DNA from: Podocnemis expansa
Lineage: Eukaryota; Chordata; Testudines; Podocnemididae
Assembly: GCA_007922195.1 (NCBI GenBank)
Contig: ML681997.1
Coordinates: forward strand, 10,648,717-10,712,716
Length of the DNA stretch: 64,000 nt
Direction: 5' to 3'
The first letter of the stretch is position 1. Every line of letters begins with the position of its first letter. Positions 11,495 through 21,967 of this stretch are shown piece after piece. The translations under genes were made by a program, and so were the position numbers. The notes beneath the pieces are model-generated. The model worked only from the letters and a program-made list of their open reading frames with translations. It did not search any database and was not told where the DNA came from.

Positions 11495-12349
11495 AGAACA
11501 TTTCCAGAGTGTTTTCTACTATCTGCCCTTTATAGCAACAGTTACAATGTTGGCACGTGGCATTTCCTGCCAGGAATAACTCCTCCCAGGTGCTCATTAA
11601 CTGCCAGGAAATGCCCTGATGAGATCTGGAAACGCCTAAGTTTTATAAATGTCCCGAGGAGCTTGAATAATACCTTTTCCCACTAGATGTCAATATTGCT
11701 TACAGCATTTGCAGAGCTTGAGAAAAATGAAGCTATGATCCAATTATTAGACAGACCTTGAAGCAGTAAGAGCGTGAGAACCTCCTCCCACCCGTACCCT
11801 CTGGAAAATACTTTAAACATTATGTTTGTTCCAAGTGTTTTCCCACTTCCAATCCTCACTTTCACAAGGATTTGTAATGCTTTTGTGCATCTGCATGCCT
11901 CCTAAGATTTCATATGATAGCCAAATGCTGCATTAGCCTTCAGAGAGACTAAAATAATTTTTTAAAGTCTGTATAAAGCCAAATAAACAGCCTCGGCTAA
12001 ATAAAGAATCCCCGTCTGCCTACATAGGGGAAGGAATAAACAAAGAAATACCCATTCTTGATGGCAAAGTGCATTGTTCTTCTGCAGATCTGGATTCAGC
12101 TTTTGCCTTAAGTCACAGCTCTAAGGAATCTTCTTAATGCTCACAAAAATGAAGCACTAACAGGCCTGCTATGGGCTGGATGTAATACGTGTAGAATTCC
12201 TGTGGCTTTCTAGCTCATCTCAGCCCTGACCTACAGAGCTGCCAATAGGGATGTGTGATGGGGAGTACCTGCCCCACACCGGAGATGAAGAGGTTAAGCC
12301 AATAATCCTGGCAGCAGAAACCACAGTCCCCTCTCCTCAGCTTGTCATG
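11495..12349. other. No recognisable gene or repeat
   Basis: Apparently unique, AT-rich to balanced sequence. No exon candidate with both acceptor and donor was found. Confidence 0.4.
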
Positions 12350-12553
12350 TGCTAATTCAGGGGTCTCGAACTCAAATCACCACGAGGGCCGCATGAGCAT
12401 TAGTACGTTAGCCTGAAGGCAGCACCACTGAAACCTTTTCATACAACAATATTGCAAATATTGGTAACAATAGTGTCATTGCGGGCCACAGGAAATAGCT
12501 TTAGGGTTTGCATGTGGCCTACAGGCTGCATGTTTGAGACCCCTGCTCTAATT
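12350..12553 (+). mobile_element. hAT-type MITE, family D, copy 1
   Basis: The element spans 12358-12545 and starts CAGGGGTCTCGAACTCAAAT and ends TGTTTGAGACCCCTG. The flanks are TGCTAATT and CTCTAATT, 8 bp with two mismatches. It is the first of four collinear, same-orientation copies (also 28109, 39447, 59780). All share the GCACCACTGAAACC core. Confidence 0.92.
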
Positions 12554-14049
12554 GTTGCAGCAGTATAAAGGGGAAAGCGCATCTCACTTGTGTTGGGATG
12601 CTGAGCAGGGAGGACATATGGTGGAGCTCCAGCCTAGGAGCCAGAATGTCCTACCTCTACCCCATGGCAGGCCAGCCTGCTGGCCACTACACCCACCACA
12701 GGAGATGGGGGTCAGGGATGCTGAGAAGGAGATATCAGGAATCAGGGTAGGAAGTGGCCCTGAGGAAGACATGTTAATGGTTCTTGAAGAGAGGGTGTGT
12801 TTTGGCCACACCCCTGCTGTCGCAATGACACCCCACCCTCCCCAGTCACTGGTGTGGCCCTGGGCTGGGGCCCGGTAGAGCAGGGAGGGTCCTGGCTCCT
12901 CTACCTTGGCTGTCACCCCCCCTAGTGGTGGCCTTCCCCACCAGTGGGCTGCCCGGCCTTGAAGATAAGGGCCATTTCAGGTCCTGAGCCTGGGGCCACT
13001 AGGGATTGATAGACCTCACTGCCTGAGTCTCCCCACCTTGCCCCTTTCCTGGGGGAATTGCCCAGAGGCCTGTGATTTTAAGGGAGCCTGGCCCATAGGG
13101 TGAAAATTTCCCTGTGGGGAGGCTAGCTTGCCTACTTCTTCTGCTCATGGCCCTGGCCCAATATACACCCCTGCCAGGCCCAAACTCTTCTCCATGCTCT
13201 GCTCTCCACTGTGTCCCTCATCACCACCTGTCCATCCTGACCTGCCTCCTCTCTTCCACACCCCTTTCTTCTAGCTTGGCATCCTTCCAGCTGCATCCCT
13301 CAGTCCCTGCTCAGCCTTCCTCCACCATCACTGGCTACATGCATCCCTCCTATCTTCCCCAGCTTGCTTCTCTCACCACTGCTTCCTGCATCCCTTCTCC
13401 TACCCTCCCCAGTCAGCCCCCCAGCTGTTGCTTGCTGCCTGGGGCTATGGGGAGCATGGAAGAGAGAAGGAGGACCAAGATTGGAATTGGAGAGGGACTG
13501 GGCAAGGAGCAGGCTGAGCAAAGGAGGGTGGGACTGGGAGCTGGGTTGGAATGGGCCTGGGGCAGACTATGTTTGGGTCTGCAGGTGGAAGAAGTGGGGC
13601 AGGCCTGTTCTGCCCTGGAACCCAGAATTCCTGTTGGGGGCCTGTTGACCTGCTACACCATTCTGATTTCACTCCTGGACTCTTCTTGAGTAAATATAGA
13701 AGCCCAGTGCCAAACTATTTGGTGAACTTTATTTGTAGTAAACTAGAATGTGGTAATACTTTGACTTTGATATATTTGCATTTTATTTCAATCCAGTGAA
13801 ACTATCTATTGTGAGGATAAAGCTCAACAGTGCAGGACCAAGTTTTCTTGGCAGCTGGCCCCCAAAACTGTGGAAAGAACTCTCCCAGGAACTAAAGACC
13901 ATCAGAAACATTACTCCCCACTCCCCCCGCTGTAAAGGCAAGCCCAAAGCTTCCTTGCCCTGCACTAGTTTAAAAAAAAAATTCCAGAACAAAACACTCC
14001 ATTGTGAACACTCCTCCTGCTGGGGAGAGGATGAGAAAACAAACACATG
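12554..14049. other. Unclassified GC/pyrimidine-rich stretch
   Basis: A pyrimidine-rich region (13140-13440) gives long chance ORFs. One at 13114-13689 (+) starts with a hydrophobic leader but becomes low-complexity Ser/Pro/Leu. I see no conserved domain, splice pattern or repeat ends. Confidence 0.4.
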
Positions 14050-14229
14050 ACATGTTAAAACAAACAAGGAGTCCTGTGGCACTTAAAGACTAAGAAATCT
14101 ATTTATTGCATGAGCTTTCATTAGGAGAAAATCCCACTTCATCAGATGCTTTGAAGATGGAGGAACTTACAGAATGGGAGGAAATAAATGAAGGGAAGTG
14201 TATGTCATGGGAACAGGTGACACATGTTA
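14050..14229 (-). mobile_element. Penelope-like 3' end with intact hammerhead core
   Basis: Minus orientation: 3' UTR (14150-14221), hammerhead boxes, then tail. ACATGTTA at 14050-14057 and 14222-14229 is a probable target duplication. On the minus strand CTGATGA, a stem II (GTGGGA/TCCTAA, imperfect) and GAAA follow in the order of a hammerhead ribozyme (14108-14149). In the stem III exit position GCTCATGC is followed by A, not U. Confidence 0.85.
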
Positions 14230-15690
14230 GTTATCATTTAATGTGCCACTGGAAGTGCCAGTGAAACCAATGGAATTGTTCACAGGGTGAGATACTTCTC
14301 CATGAGGCAGCTTCTCAGGTGGCATAAATTGCCAGTAGAGACTCTGCCTCAGTGAGATAAAGGATGGCAGAATCTGGCCTTAAAATAGCTGATCAAATAG
14401 TATGTCATGTAATATGATGAGAATTTTAATGAGTAACTATGAGACTGTCTGATGCAAAGCATCACGTTTCTTAAAATATCAGAGTTGTTCCTATGCAAAA
14501 CATAACAGATGACTGTTTTCTAAATGTATCATGATGCCAATACAAACAACAGCTGAAATATTATAATAAGAGGGTCCCACAGGCTGTCTTCTGAGTGTCA
14601 AACTTACTTTTCTTGCTTGTAAAGAAATTTTGAATGTAACGCCTGAAAAATGAATAAAAGCGGTAGAGCTTTTTTGAATGGCTGCTGCACTCTTGTTTTT
14701 CCATGTTACAGATAGTCTGTGATTTAATATGGTGAATTTGACAATAAGATATTACATCATTTTCCCACACCAATCACATCACATTCCCAACTTCACTTCA
14801 TTTGTGAAAATTACTCTGATTATTACACCGTAGGGAAAACTAACCCTGAAATGATTACATTAAAGTCAGTGTCAATTTTATGTAAGTAAAGATTGAATGA
14901 GAATTCAGAGAGGCCCCACCAAGATTAATAGTATTGTAATTAAATGTTAATTATGCCTTACTGCCCAGAAGCACATTGTAAATATCATCTTTTCAAATGT
15001 ATGTAAATCCTCATAATCCTTGATTTCTAATTGAAATATGCACTTATTTCAGCTGTGTTTCCACTGATTCTTCTCTGAGAATCTGCTGCAAGAAGCAGTA
15101 GCAGTATTTATTTATATTGTGCTATCACTTAGGGACTCTTGTCGTAAACCAGGACCCCACTGTGCTAGGAACTCTGCAAACATAGAATATGAAGACAGTT
15201 CCTGCCCCAAGTTTACAATCCCAGTAAAAGAGAAGTATAATATGGAGCTTTGGGGGGTAGCATTTTCAAAAAAGCCTAATGAAGTCAGTTGTCCAAATAA
15301 CATTGAAATTTCATGGGAAGTGGGTCCATTAACTCTCTTAGTGTGCCTTGAAAACTGCAGACAAACTAAATTTAACAGCGGGGAAAGAATTACTGTAAAC
15401 AGTGCATGTTTATTCATGCAAATTTTTATTCATGGATCAATCTACATCTCATTTACCATTTGTTGGTGCCGAGTTTCAGTTTGTAAGTGAGGAACAACGT
15501 GTCCAGATGCTGTACTAGTGTGTCTGTCCCTTTTGTCTACATTTGAATCCCTTTGTGGATGATGTTCCAAAACTGAAGCTATGACAAGGTGCTGGTACTA
15601 ATCTTACTTTGCAGAAGAAAAAGGAATATACTTCAACTCACATCTAACAAGGTGAACTTGCGTGTCTAGAGTAAAAAAAGACATTGTATA
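14230..15690. other. Intronic/intergenic; one ancient LINE relic
   Basis: AT-rich. 15140-15230 (minus) resembles the deep amniote CR1/L3-type LINE end (GACCCCACTGTGCTAGGAAC, GACAGTTCCTGCCCCAA). The remainder is unrecognised. Confidence 0.45.
15140..15230 (-). repeat. Ancient LINE (CR1/L3-type) fragment
   Basis: Contains AGGACCCCACTGTGCTAGGA and the CTGCCCCAAG.TTACAATC words that recur in very old amniote LINE 3' ends. The other orientation is seen at 58950-59012. Family naming is from memory of such repeats. Confidence 0.5.
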
Positions 15691-15774
15691 TCCAGAGGGG
15701 TAGCTGTGTTAGTCTGTGTATAGCAAAAGTAGTGAGAGTCCTGTGGCACCTTATAGAATAACAGATTTCTTCAA

Positions 15775-15814
15775 GCCTAAGCTTTCGTGGGCTACAACCC
15801 ACTTCGTCAGATGC
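15775..15814 (-). ncRNA. Hammerhead ribozyme-like motif, core boxes intact
   Basis: On the minus strand CTGACGA, stem II GTGGG-TTGTAG-CCCAC (perfect 5 bp) and CGAAA are followed by GC-TTAG-GC and then TT. This gives the core boxes, a 2-bp stem III and the conserved U before the cleavage nucleotide. Stem I cannot be judged by eye, so activity is not claimed. Confidence 0.7.
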
Positions 15815-15879
15815 ATGAACTGGAAACTACAGTGAAGTTGTATATATGCATGTGCCAGAATACATCTGTTGCACCATCA

Positions 15880-16190
15880 GGAGCTCATTCACCTGCACAT
15901 CCACTAATGTGGTATATGCTGTCATGTGCCTGCAGTGCCCCTCTGCCATGTAGATTGGGCAAACTGGAGTGTCCTTGTGTAAAAGGATAAACGGACACAA
16001 AACAGATATCAAAAATGGCAACATCCATAAACCACGGACACTCAGTGGCAGACTTGAAAGTTCCCATACTTCAAAAAAGAAACTTCAGAGACAGACTTCA
16101 GCGTGAAACTGCAAAGTTGGAGCTAATCTGCAAGCTTGGCACCATCAGGCTGGATCCGAATAGAGACTTAGAATGGTTAGCTCATTACTA
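15880..16190 (+). pseudogene. PLE GIY-YIG endonuclease fragment, nonsense at the YIG tyrosine
   Basis: The frame reads SFTCTSTNVVYAVMCLQCPS, then AM, stop, IGQTG, then LCKRINGHKTDIKN. VVYA (GIY position), IGQTG and RINGHKTDI match the PLE endonuclease, which nicks target DNA for retrotransposition. The tyrosine codon is TAG at 15951-15953. Further downstream the similarity continues only in pieces. Confidence 0.8.
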
Positions 16191-16337
16191 AAAGTGATTC
16201 ACCTGTTCACACATTCTCTCCCTTTGATCTACTGGTGTGAATGGGCCCCTTCTGCTCTCTGAACTGACTTTGCTGCCACTTGCCCTCCTCCATTCTGGCA
16301 TGTGTATAGATACAACTCCACTGTACTTTCCACATCA

Positions 16338-16378
16338 TGCATCTGACGAAGTGGATTGTAGCCCACGAAAGCTTAGGC
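16338..16378 (+). ncRNA. Hammerhead ribozyme-like motif, core boxes intact
   Basis: CTGACGA (16343-16349), stem II GTGGA-TTGTAG-CCCAC (one mismatch) and CGAAA (16366-16370) are followed by GC-TTAG-GC and TC. It is the mirror partner of 15775-15814 at the other end of the same PLE copy. The nucleotide before the predicted cleavage site is U. Confidence 0.7.
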
Positions 16379-16404
16379 TCGAAAAAATCTGCTAGTCTAT
16401 AAGG

Positions 16405-17579
16405 CAGTGGTTCCCAACCTTTTCTCTGCCGTGACACACCTTGATACCTTCAAATTTTTCGAGGCACACCACCATTAAAAAACTCATGAATATTCAAATT
16501 AATTTAAATTACTTATGAACATTCATGAACCATGACACAGTCTTTCGGAAATGCTGCTATGTGGGGTAGTAGGGGTAGCAGAGCAGGGCTGGCAAAACAG
16601 GGGAGGTCAGGAGTCATGTGCAGTGGCAGGAGTGAGTGTGGGGAGCAGAGCAGGGCAGGGGTGGCAAAAGAGGACAAGGGCAGCCATGTGGGGAACAGCA
16701 CAAGGGTGGCAAGAGAGGAAGGGAGAACACGAGTGGCTTTGTAGGGGGGCAGTGGGAACCTGGGGAGTGGGAAGGCAGGGCAGGGGAGCATGGCGCAGCA
16801 CCCACTTCCCCCTTCTCCTCAGTGGCTCCCTGCCACCCAGGGCAAATCCTCACCCCACTGCTGCTCCCTCCCACCCCACTGGGTCCCGTCCTCCCTTCCC
16901 CAGCCCCCTGCTGCCTGTGAGGGACCCTCTCATCACTGCAGGGGCCAGAACCAGGCCTCCAGCCCCCAGCTACACCCCCCCACAGCCACCCCACCCCCCC
17001 AGCTACACCCCCCACCCAAACAGCCACCCCACAACCCCAGCTACACGCCCTCTGCTACACAGCCACCCACCTCTGCTACATACACACACAACACACACAC
17101 ACCTGTCTCACACAACCCCCAGCAGCTCTCCCCCCCCCCAAGCCCTTACCTGGGCTCTTTGCAGGCTGGCTGACAAGCTGCTCCACCCTGCAGGGGGAGA
17201 TTTACACACTCCTGGCCTCCCCCAGCTCTCTGCTGGCTGGGCTTAAGGTGGAGCCAGGTTTAAGATGGAGCCATCTGAACAGTGTGTTTGGGCTGCTCCT
17301 GCTATTTTTAGGGGGACCCCTGAAACTCCCCATTCTAGTGCCTTCCTCTATTTTTAGGGGAACAGAATGCTGCCTGCCTAAAAATAAGGGGCCCCAGAAC
17401 TGTGTTCTGGTGCCTTCCCCCTTATTTAAACCCCTGCCTTTTCCCAGCCCTGCACAGCCCACATGGCTGGGCTGAGCAGGGAGGGAACTTTAACTCCAGC
17501 TCTCAGGCATGCTCGCAGCACACTTTGGGTGTTCCTGTGGCACACCAGTGTGCCCCGGCACACTGGTTTGGAACCACTG
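16405..17579. mobile_element. Long non-autonomous hAT element, 1.2 kb
   Basis: It starts CAGTGGTTCCCAACCTTTTC and ends GGTTTGGAACCACTG. The interior is GC-rich and non-coding, with degenerate CAGCTACACCCCC repeats at 16955-17060 and a short CA run at 17082-17102. The flanking octamers CTATAAGG and CCCTAGAG do not match, and the PLE tail cut on the left does not resume on the right. Chance ORFs up to 231 codons inside it are compositional. Confidence 0.85.
16955..17105. repeat. C-rich simple repeat, CAGCTACACCCCC type
   Basis: Degenerate tandem words (CAGCTACACCCCCC, CAGCCACCCCAC, TCTGCTACA) grade into (CA)n. They lie inside the hAT element and explain the Pro/Thr-rich chance ORFs there. Confidence 0.75.
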
Positions 17580-17599
17580 CCCTAGAGTTTGAATCCTTG

Positions 17600-17826
17600 T
17601 AAGTGCTCTGATTTGCTGTTGCAGTGTGACCTGATTCCATGTCTTACACTCTCCTGCATTTATTCTCATCCAATTCTGTAAGTTCCCCCTCTTCAAAGCA
17701 TTTGACAAAGTTGGATTTTCTCCCACAAAAGCTCATGCAATAAATAAATCTGTTAGCCTTTAAGTGCCACAAGGTTCTTTGCTTTGTTGCTTTACTAGAC
17801 TAACATGGCTGCTCCTTTGGAACTAG
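17600..17826 (+). mobile_element. Penelope-like 3' end, decayed hammerhead
   Basis: 3' UTR (CAATTCTGTAAGTTCCCCCT, TTCAAAGCAT), decayed hammerhead (TTGACAA for CTGANGA, CAAAA for CGAAA, 17701-17740), then the tail AATAAATAAATCTGTTAGC to CATGGCTGCTCCTTTGGAA. The core is destroyed. The left boundary is uncertain. Confidence 0.8.
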
Positions 17827-17829
17827 TTT

Positions 17830-18672
17830 AGAAGGGTTAGTGTGGGGGTGAGTGGGTGGAGGATAGACTGGTGTAGAGACTGCTTGTGAGTGGAGGTGCA
17901 GGGCCAGAGGAGACAGAGGACAAGGGTGTGCCAGCCTGCATGATGTATTAACATGCCTAGTAAAGAACTGATTTGTCAGAAAACATTTCCTGTATCATTT
18001 TTGTTGTCGGTACTGTTACAGACATACTTACCGACAGGTATTTTGAAATAAACTACCAAAATAATTGAACCTGGCATTATTATATGATGTTATTTTGAAC
18101 TTTTGACAAATTAAATATGCACAGTTTTAAACCATTGTGTGCAGAATTCCCCCAGGAGTAATATTCTGTACACACCTATATCAATTAAAATTCTCCTTCT
18201 TCATTTGGGTTCCCTCACTGTGGTAAACAGTCTGTCCATTATTACTGCATCGTGAAAGATTGAAGCAAAGTCCACTGAAGTCAATGGAAAAACTCCTTCC
18301 CGTGACCTCAGTGAACCCTGGATTGAGACCTAAAAGAATGTTTCTGGAATAAATCCCCAAACCTGCTGTCTATCACCCTGTAATAGTTGGGGTTATTGGG
18401 CAAGATGTATAGGCAAAAATGTTTCTGGATAAGGGAGATGCCACTAAATTAAGGAACTGCCTCAAATGATGAAAAGGGAAATGGACTTGATTTACATTGA
18501 CCTAATTTTCTTTTTATGACATTTAATAATAACAATTTGTCAGGTATGATCAGGAACAATTAGATGTCCTAGAACTTCTCAATTTTTGTTTAAGGTTGTA
18601 ACACTCTACAGTTTCAGAATTATGCTTTCCCTTGCAACCAGAGCTCAGAACAACTGGAATTGCTACCCCTGA
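17830..18672. other. Unrecognised; short ancient repeat
   Basis: 18240-18335 contains CCACTGAAGTCAATGGAAAA, the core word of a very old amniote repeat also seen at 21552, 33525, 57050 and 62985. Nothing else is supportable. Confidence 0.4.
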
Positions 18673-19250
18673 ATATATTGAACGAGGAGTCCTGTGGCAC
18701 TTAAAGACTAACAGATTTATTTATTGCATGAGCTGTTAGTCTTTAAGCCTATGTCTACACTTAGAAGGTTAGTTCGAGTTAAGTGAATTCAAACTAATTA
18801 ATTCAAACTAATAATTATTAGTTTTAATTAAGTTAATTTGAATTAACACAGCCACACTAGAAACCCTACTTCAAAATACCATGTCCATGCACAGGACTTG
18901 CTGGTTCAAATCAGCTAGCGGGCGCTATTGCATAGGGAAAAATCAAGCTGTGGTTAATTCGAACTAACAATTTGTTAGAATTAACATAGCTACATTGGGT
19001 TAATTCAAACTAATGAGTTCAAATTAACCATCAGTTCGAACCTAAGGGAGGTTTTTACAGATTCAAACTAGGCTTTCCTTAGTTAGAACTAATGAAAGCT
19101 AGTGTGGACATGCACTAATTTAGTTCGAATTAAGCCTCCTTAATTCGAACTAAATTGTAAGTGTAGACATACCCTAAGTGCCATAGATTCCTTGTTTGTT
19201 TTACCGAACAAGACTAACACGGCTGCTGCTTCGGAACTTGGATATATTGA
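18673..19250. mobile_element. Composite PLE-tail insertion, interrupted by a MITE
   Basis: ATATATTGA at 18673-18681 and 19242-19250 flanks the unit. A minus tail (GGAGTCCTGTGGCACTTAAA..GCATGAGC) joins directly to a plus tail (TGTTAGTCTT..), skipping the ribozyme. A MITE then split the plus tail (18747-19174). Its remainder, AAGTGCCATAGATTCCTTG to CTTCGGAAC, lies on the far side. Confidence 0.82.
18744..19177. mobile_element. Harbinger-like MITE (TAA target), palindrome-rich
   Basis: Ends GCCTATGTCTACACTTA and TAAGTGTAGACATACCC are inverted repeats, flanked on both sides by TAA (18744-18746, 19175-19177). A 3-bp TWA target is the PIF/Harbinger habit. The interior is a run of AATTCGAACTAA-like palindromic words. 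The host is a PLE tail, so this insertion is younger than that PLE copy. Confidence 0.85.
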
Positions 19251-19844
19251 GAATCACTGAGACCACATATTATCATAGTGATTTGGGTCCCAATCCTGTA
19301 AAATGATCAACACAGGCAAACTCTTCAACATTCACTTATTAAGTCAGTAGGGATCTGCACAAGAATTGATAATGAAGTTGGTGAGGAATGGGGATGTTCA
19401 TTAGAACAGATGTAGATATCAGCTTGCAGGATCATGACCACTATTTTCATTGGCTTTTGATGTGAACTGTCTTTAAAGGATTATATTTCACAGCTATATA
19501 GAAATAGTTTTGAAAGGAGCTGTTATCAGCAAAGGGATTAATGAAAATCGCTTCATCAGGTATTAATGAATGTTGCAATTTATTTTCCAGCCGAAGCTCC
19601 TGAGATTTAAGAAATGACCACATAATCTGCTGTTTTAACATAGCCTTTCTTTGAGAGCAAGGGAGCAGCAGCACTTTCATACATTATCAGACCCCTTTCT
19701 TGTTTTGTTCAAAATAAAGGTTCAGCGAAGCTAAATAAATGATTGGGAGTGACTTGCTAAGTGGAGAAGAGGATTGTCCGGGGTGTTGCAGTTGGAATAC
19801 TGAAGGCATAGGGGAAAGGTGGACCATCAATGCCTTCCTTATTC
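19251..19844. other. Unrecognised; one ancient repeat word
   Basis: 19285-19365 (GGTCCCAATCCTGTAAAATG and following) resembles the same old amniote repeat family as 18240. No coding signal. Confidence 0.4.
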
Positions 19845-20028
19845 AAGACAAACAAGGAGTCCTGTGGCTCTTTTAAAAACTAACAAATTTAGTTAATACA
19901 TGAGCTTTCCTGGATGAAATCTGGTGTCTGACAAAGTGGAATTTCTCCCAGAGAAGCTCACACATTAAACAAATGTCTTAGTCTTTAAAAGTGCCACAGG
20001 ACTCCTTGTTTGTTTTACTGAACTAGAC
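19845..20028. mobile_element. Fold-back pair of PLE tails
   Basis: A minus tail (from ACAAACAAGGAGTCCTGTGG) and a plus tail (to CCACAGGACTCCTTGTTTGT) face each other around GATGAAATCTGGTGTCTGAC. Arms are about 75-85 bp. Both hammerhead cores are decayed (CTGACAA; AGAA for GAAA). The plus tail is cut at 20028 by the next hAT element. Confidence 0.82.
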
Positions 20029-20463
20029 CAGGTGTGGCCAAACTGCAGCTCGGGAGCCACGTGCGGCTCTTGGATGAAAAACTGTGGCTCCTGGAAGAAT
20101 GTCAGCAAATCAATTTAGGAAAGCAGCCCCAGCCTAGGAGTTCAGGAGGTGTTCAGGATGGTGGGGAGAAGTTGAGATTTTAAATAACTCGCCACTAGCC
20201 TGCAGTCTTCTACGTCAAGCAGCAGCTAAGTTTTCACTGTATAGGCCTAATTTTCATGGCAACCTGAAGTAATTATTAGAATCTTGCATTAGTAGGATCA
20301 ATGTTTTTCCTCTTTCTATGATAAAATTGAAGTGTGCAATGAATTTTAAACTTAGCAATTTTGGAGTAGGTAAAAGTATATGCCTATATGCCTCAGTGCA
20401 GCTCTCAAAGGTTTCATAATCAACTTGTGTGTCTCTTGAGTTCCCTAAGTTTGGCCATCCCTG
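20029..20463 (-). mobile_element. hAT-type MITE, family E, copy 1
   Basis: Starts CAGGTGTGGCCAAACTGCAG and ends AGTTTGGCCATCCCTG. The interior is collinear with the reverse complement of the copies at 47541 and 49254 (TTTTAAACTTAGCAATTTTG here). The left flank is PLE tail; the right flank is directly another MITE, so the target duplication cannot be checked. Confidence 0.85.
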
Positions 20464-20952
20464 GGCTATGTCTACACGAGCAAATTAGTTCAAATTAAGG
20501 AGGTTTAATTCAAACTAATTTGAACCCTGTCTATACTGGGCTTTGCCTAGTTCGAACTAAAAAAGTTTTTAGTTCAAACTAAGCAAAGCTTAGTTCAGAC
20601 TAGTTAGTTTGGCTGGTTAGTCTGAACTAATTGCTTAGTTTGAACTTATTTGTATATTTAGTTCAAACTAGCACAATGTAGACATGCTAGTTCAAATTAA
20701 ATCAGTTCGAACTAGCGGTTAGTTTGAACTAAGTGCATTTTTTTTAGTTCAAACTAACTTTTAGTTTGAACTAACTGCGGTTTTTTAGTTTGAACTAAAA
20801 AGTTATTTCAAGGTAAAAAAAAAAAAAAGCACAGCTAGTCCCAACTAAAAGTTAGCTCAAACCTAAGACACATGCTTAGTTTGAATTAACTTTCGAACTA
20901 CTTAGTTCAGACTAACCAAGTTGGAAGTAAGGTTGTAGATGAAGACATAGCC
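20464..20952. mobile_element. Harbinger-like MITE made of AGTTYGAACT palindromes
   Basis: Ends GGCTATGTCTACACGAG and GACATAGCC. Nearly all of the 490 bp consists of 14-20 bp palindromic or near-palindromic words such as TTAGTTCAAACTAA and TTAGTTTGAACTAA, about eighteen by eye, plus an A-run at 20817-20828. It is non-coding. Confidence 0.8.
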
Positions 20953-21820
20953 ATAGAGTTGCTCAGTTACTGGCTTGCAGTCTGGAGTCCACATGTGAAG
21001 ATTCTTTTCCCTGTCCCCTATGAAACTCCCAGTATATTTCTTGGACTTTCTTGGGATGTGTACGAGAGCAGAATTGGCCACAGAGCTACAGTTTGCCTTT
21101 CTGTAGGGTGCAAAGATTGCCCTGTGAGAATAGCTTGTTAGCCTATTTGGCAGTAGCTGTGCACCTGTAAGAGTGGCAATTTCTGTGACTACAGGGATGG
21201 TAAATACTCCTGTCTAGTAGTTCAAATCATAGCTCAAGGGCTGCATAGGGAAAGAAAGATAGATGCCTATTACAAGAAAGCCTGTGATGTATTAAATAGG
21301 TAGAATTCAGCTGTGGACGCAAAGCTTATTAGCTATGGCTCTCTTTCATTATTGCATCTGACCTTTAACAATCTGGATTGTGCATGTTTACTAATGCCTA
21401 ACATTTACAGCACTTTGTATCTTCAAAGTACCATAACAACTAATTAGGTGCATTAACTAATTTAGATTGAAAACACTGTGGGCAGAGACCTGTCTTTGCA
21501 CTTTATAGAGTGCTATGTATACTTATGGCACTTCATAATTTATAATAATAAAGGACCCAATCCAGCTCCCATTGAAGTCAAGGGAAAACGTCCTGATTAC
21601 TTAACGGGGAGTGCATACCTATCAATCTCAATGAGGTTTTAACAACACAACAAGGTTTCACTCCGCTTTAAACAAAGGAATGGTTTGGGCAAACCCTGTG
21701 TTCATCTTTCTGTTAAAACCATCTGGATGTACTGATGGATCAATTTAGATTGTGAAGGTTTCTGAGGGTAGAGGACTGGTCTTCATCCGTGTCTGTGAAG
21801 TGTCAAATACAACAGCACTG
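20953..21820. other. Mostly unique, with two ancient LINE ends
   Basis: 21460-21552 (ACTGTGGGCAGAGACCTGTC..TAATAATAAA) and 21745-21820 (GGTAGAGGACTGGTCTTC..) look like related old CR1/L3-type LINE 3' ends. No exon seen. Confidence 0.45.
21460..21552 (+). repeat. Ancient LINE (CR1/L3-type) 3' end
   Basis: GGGCAGAGACCTGTCTTTGC, then a short ..GTGCTATGTATAC..CATAATTTATAATAATAA tail, the usual ending of this deep amniote repeat. The next repeat word (CCATTGAAGTCAAGGG) follows at 21568. Confidence 0.5.
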
Positions 21821-21932
21821 TTATATAAATAGTCCTAAAGGGGCAGCCATGTTAGTCTAGTTCTGCAAAACAATGAAAGAGTCCTGTGGCACTTAAAGAC
21901 TAACACAACTCCTTGTTTATTATATAAATAGT
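21821..21932 (-). mobile_element. Short composite PLE-tail insertion, 13-bp TSD
   Basis: An 86-bp insert (21834-21919) lies between perfect TTATATAAATAGT copies (21821-21833, 21920-21932). It holds the minus tail from CCTAAAGGGGCAGCCATG to AAAGACTAAC and then switches to ACTCCTTGTTTAT, the opposite strand's tail. No ribozyme core remains. Confidence 0.88.
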
Positions 21933-21967
21933 TGGCCATAAGACAAGTAACTTGACAAAATAAATAC

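Larger units (their letters stand above)
15691..16404 (+). mobile_element. 5'-truncated Penelope-like element, hammerhead at both ends
   Basis: Order on the plus strand: an inverted tail with a minus-strand hammerhead core (15691-15814); the end of a coding region with a GIY-YIG endonuclease domain (about 15880-16190); a 3' UTR; and a plus-strand hammerhead core (16338-16378). The tail then stops at 16404, where a hAT element begins. An inverted tail at the truncated 5' end is known for Penelope-like elements. The coding part is dead: within CPSAM-stop-IGQTG the tyrosine of YIG is a TAG (15951-15953). Confidence 0.9.

Noticed and set aside
13114..13689. 191-codon frame with signal-peptide-like start
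   Set aside because: The hydrophobic start is followed by Ser/Pro/Leu low complexity from a pyrimidine tract, then by unrelated sequence. No splice sites and no homology recognised.
16551..17246. 231-codon open frame
   Set aside because: It lies wholly inside the 16405-17579 hAT element and its C-rich simple repeat. No domain.
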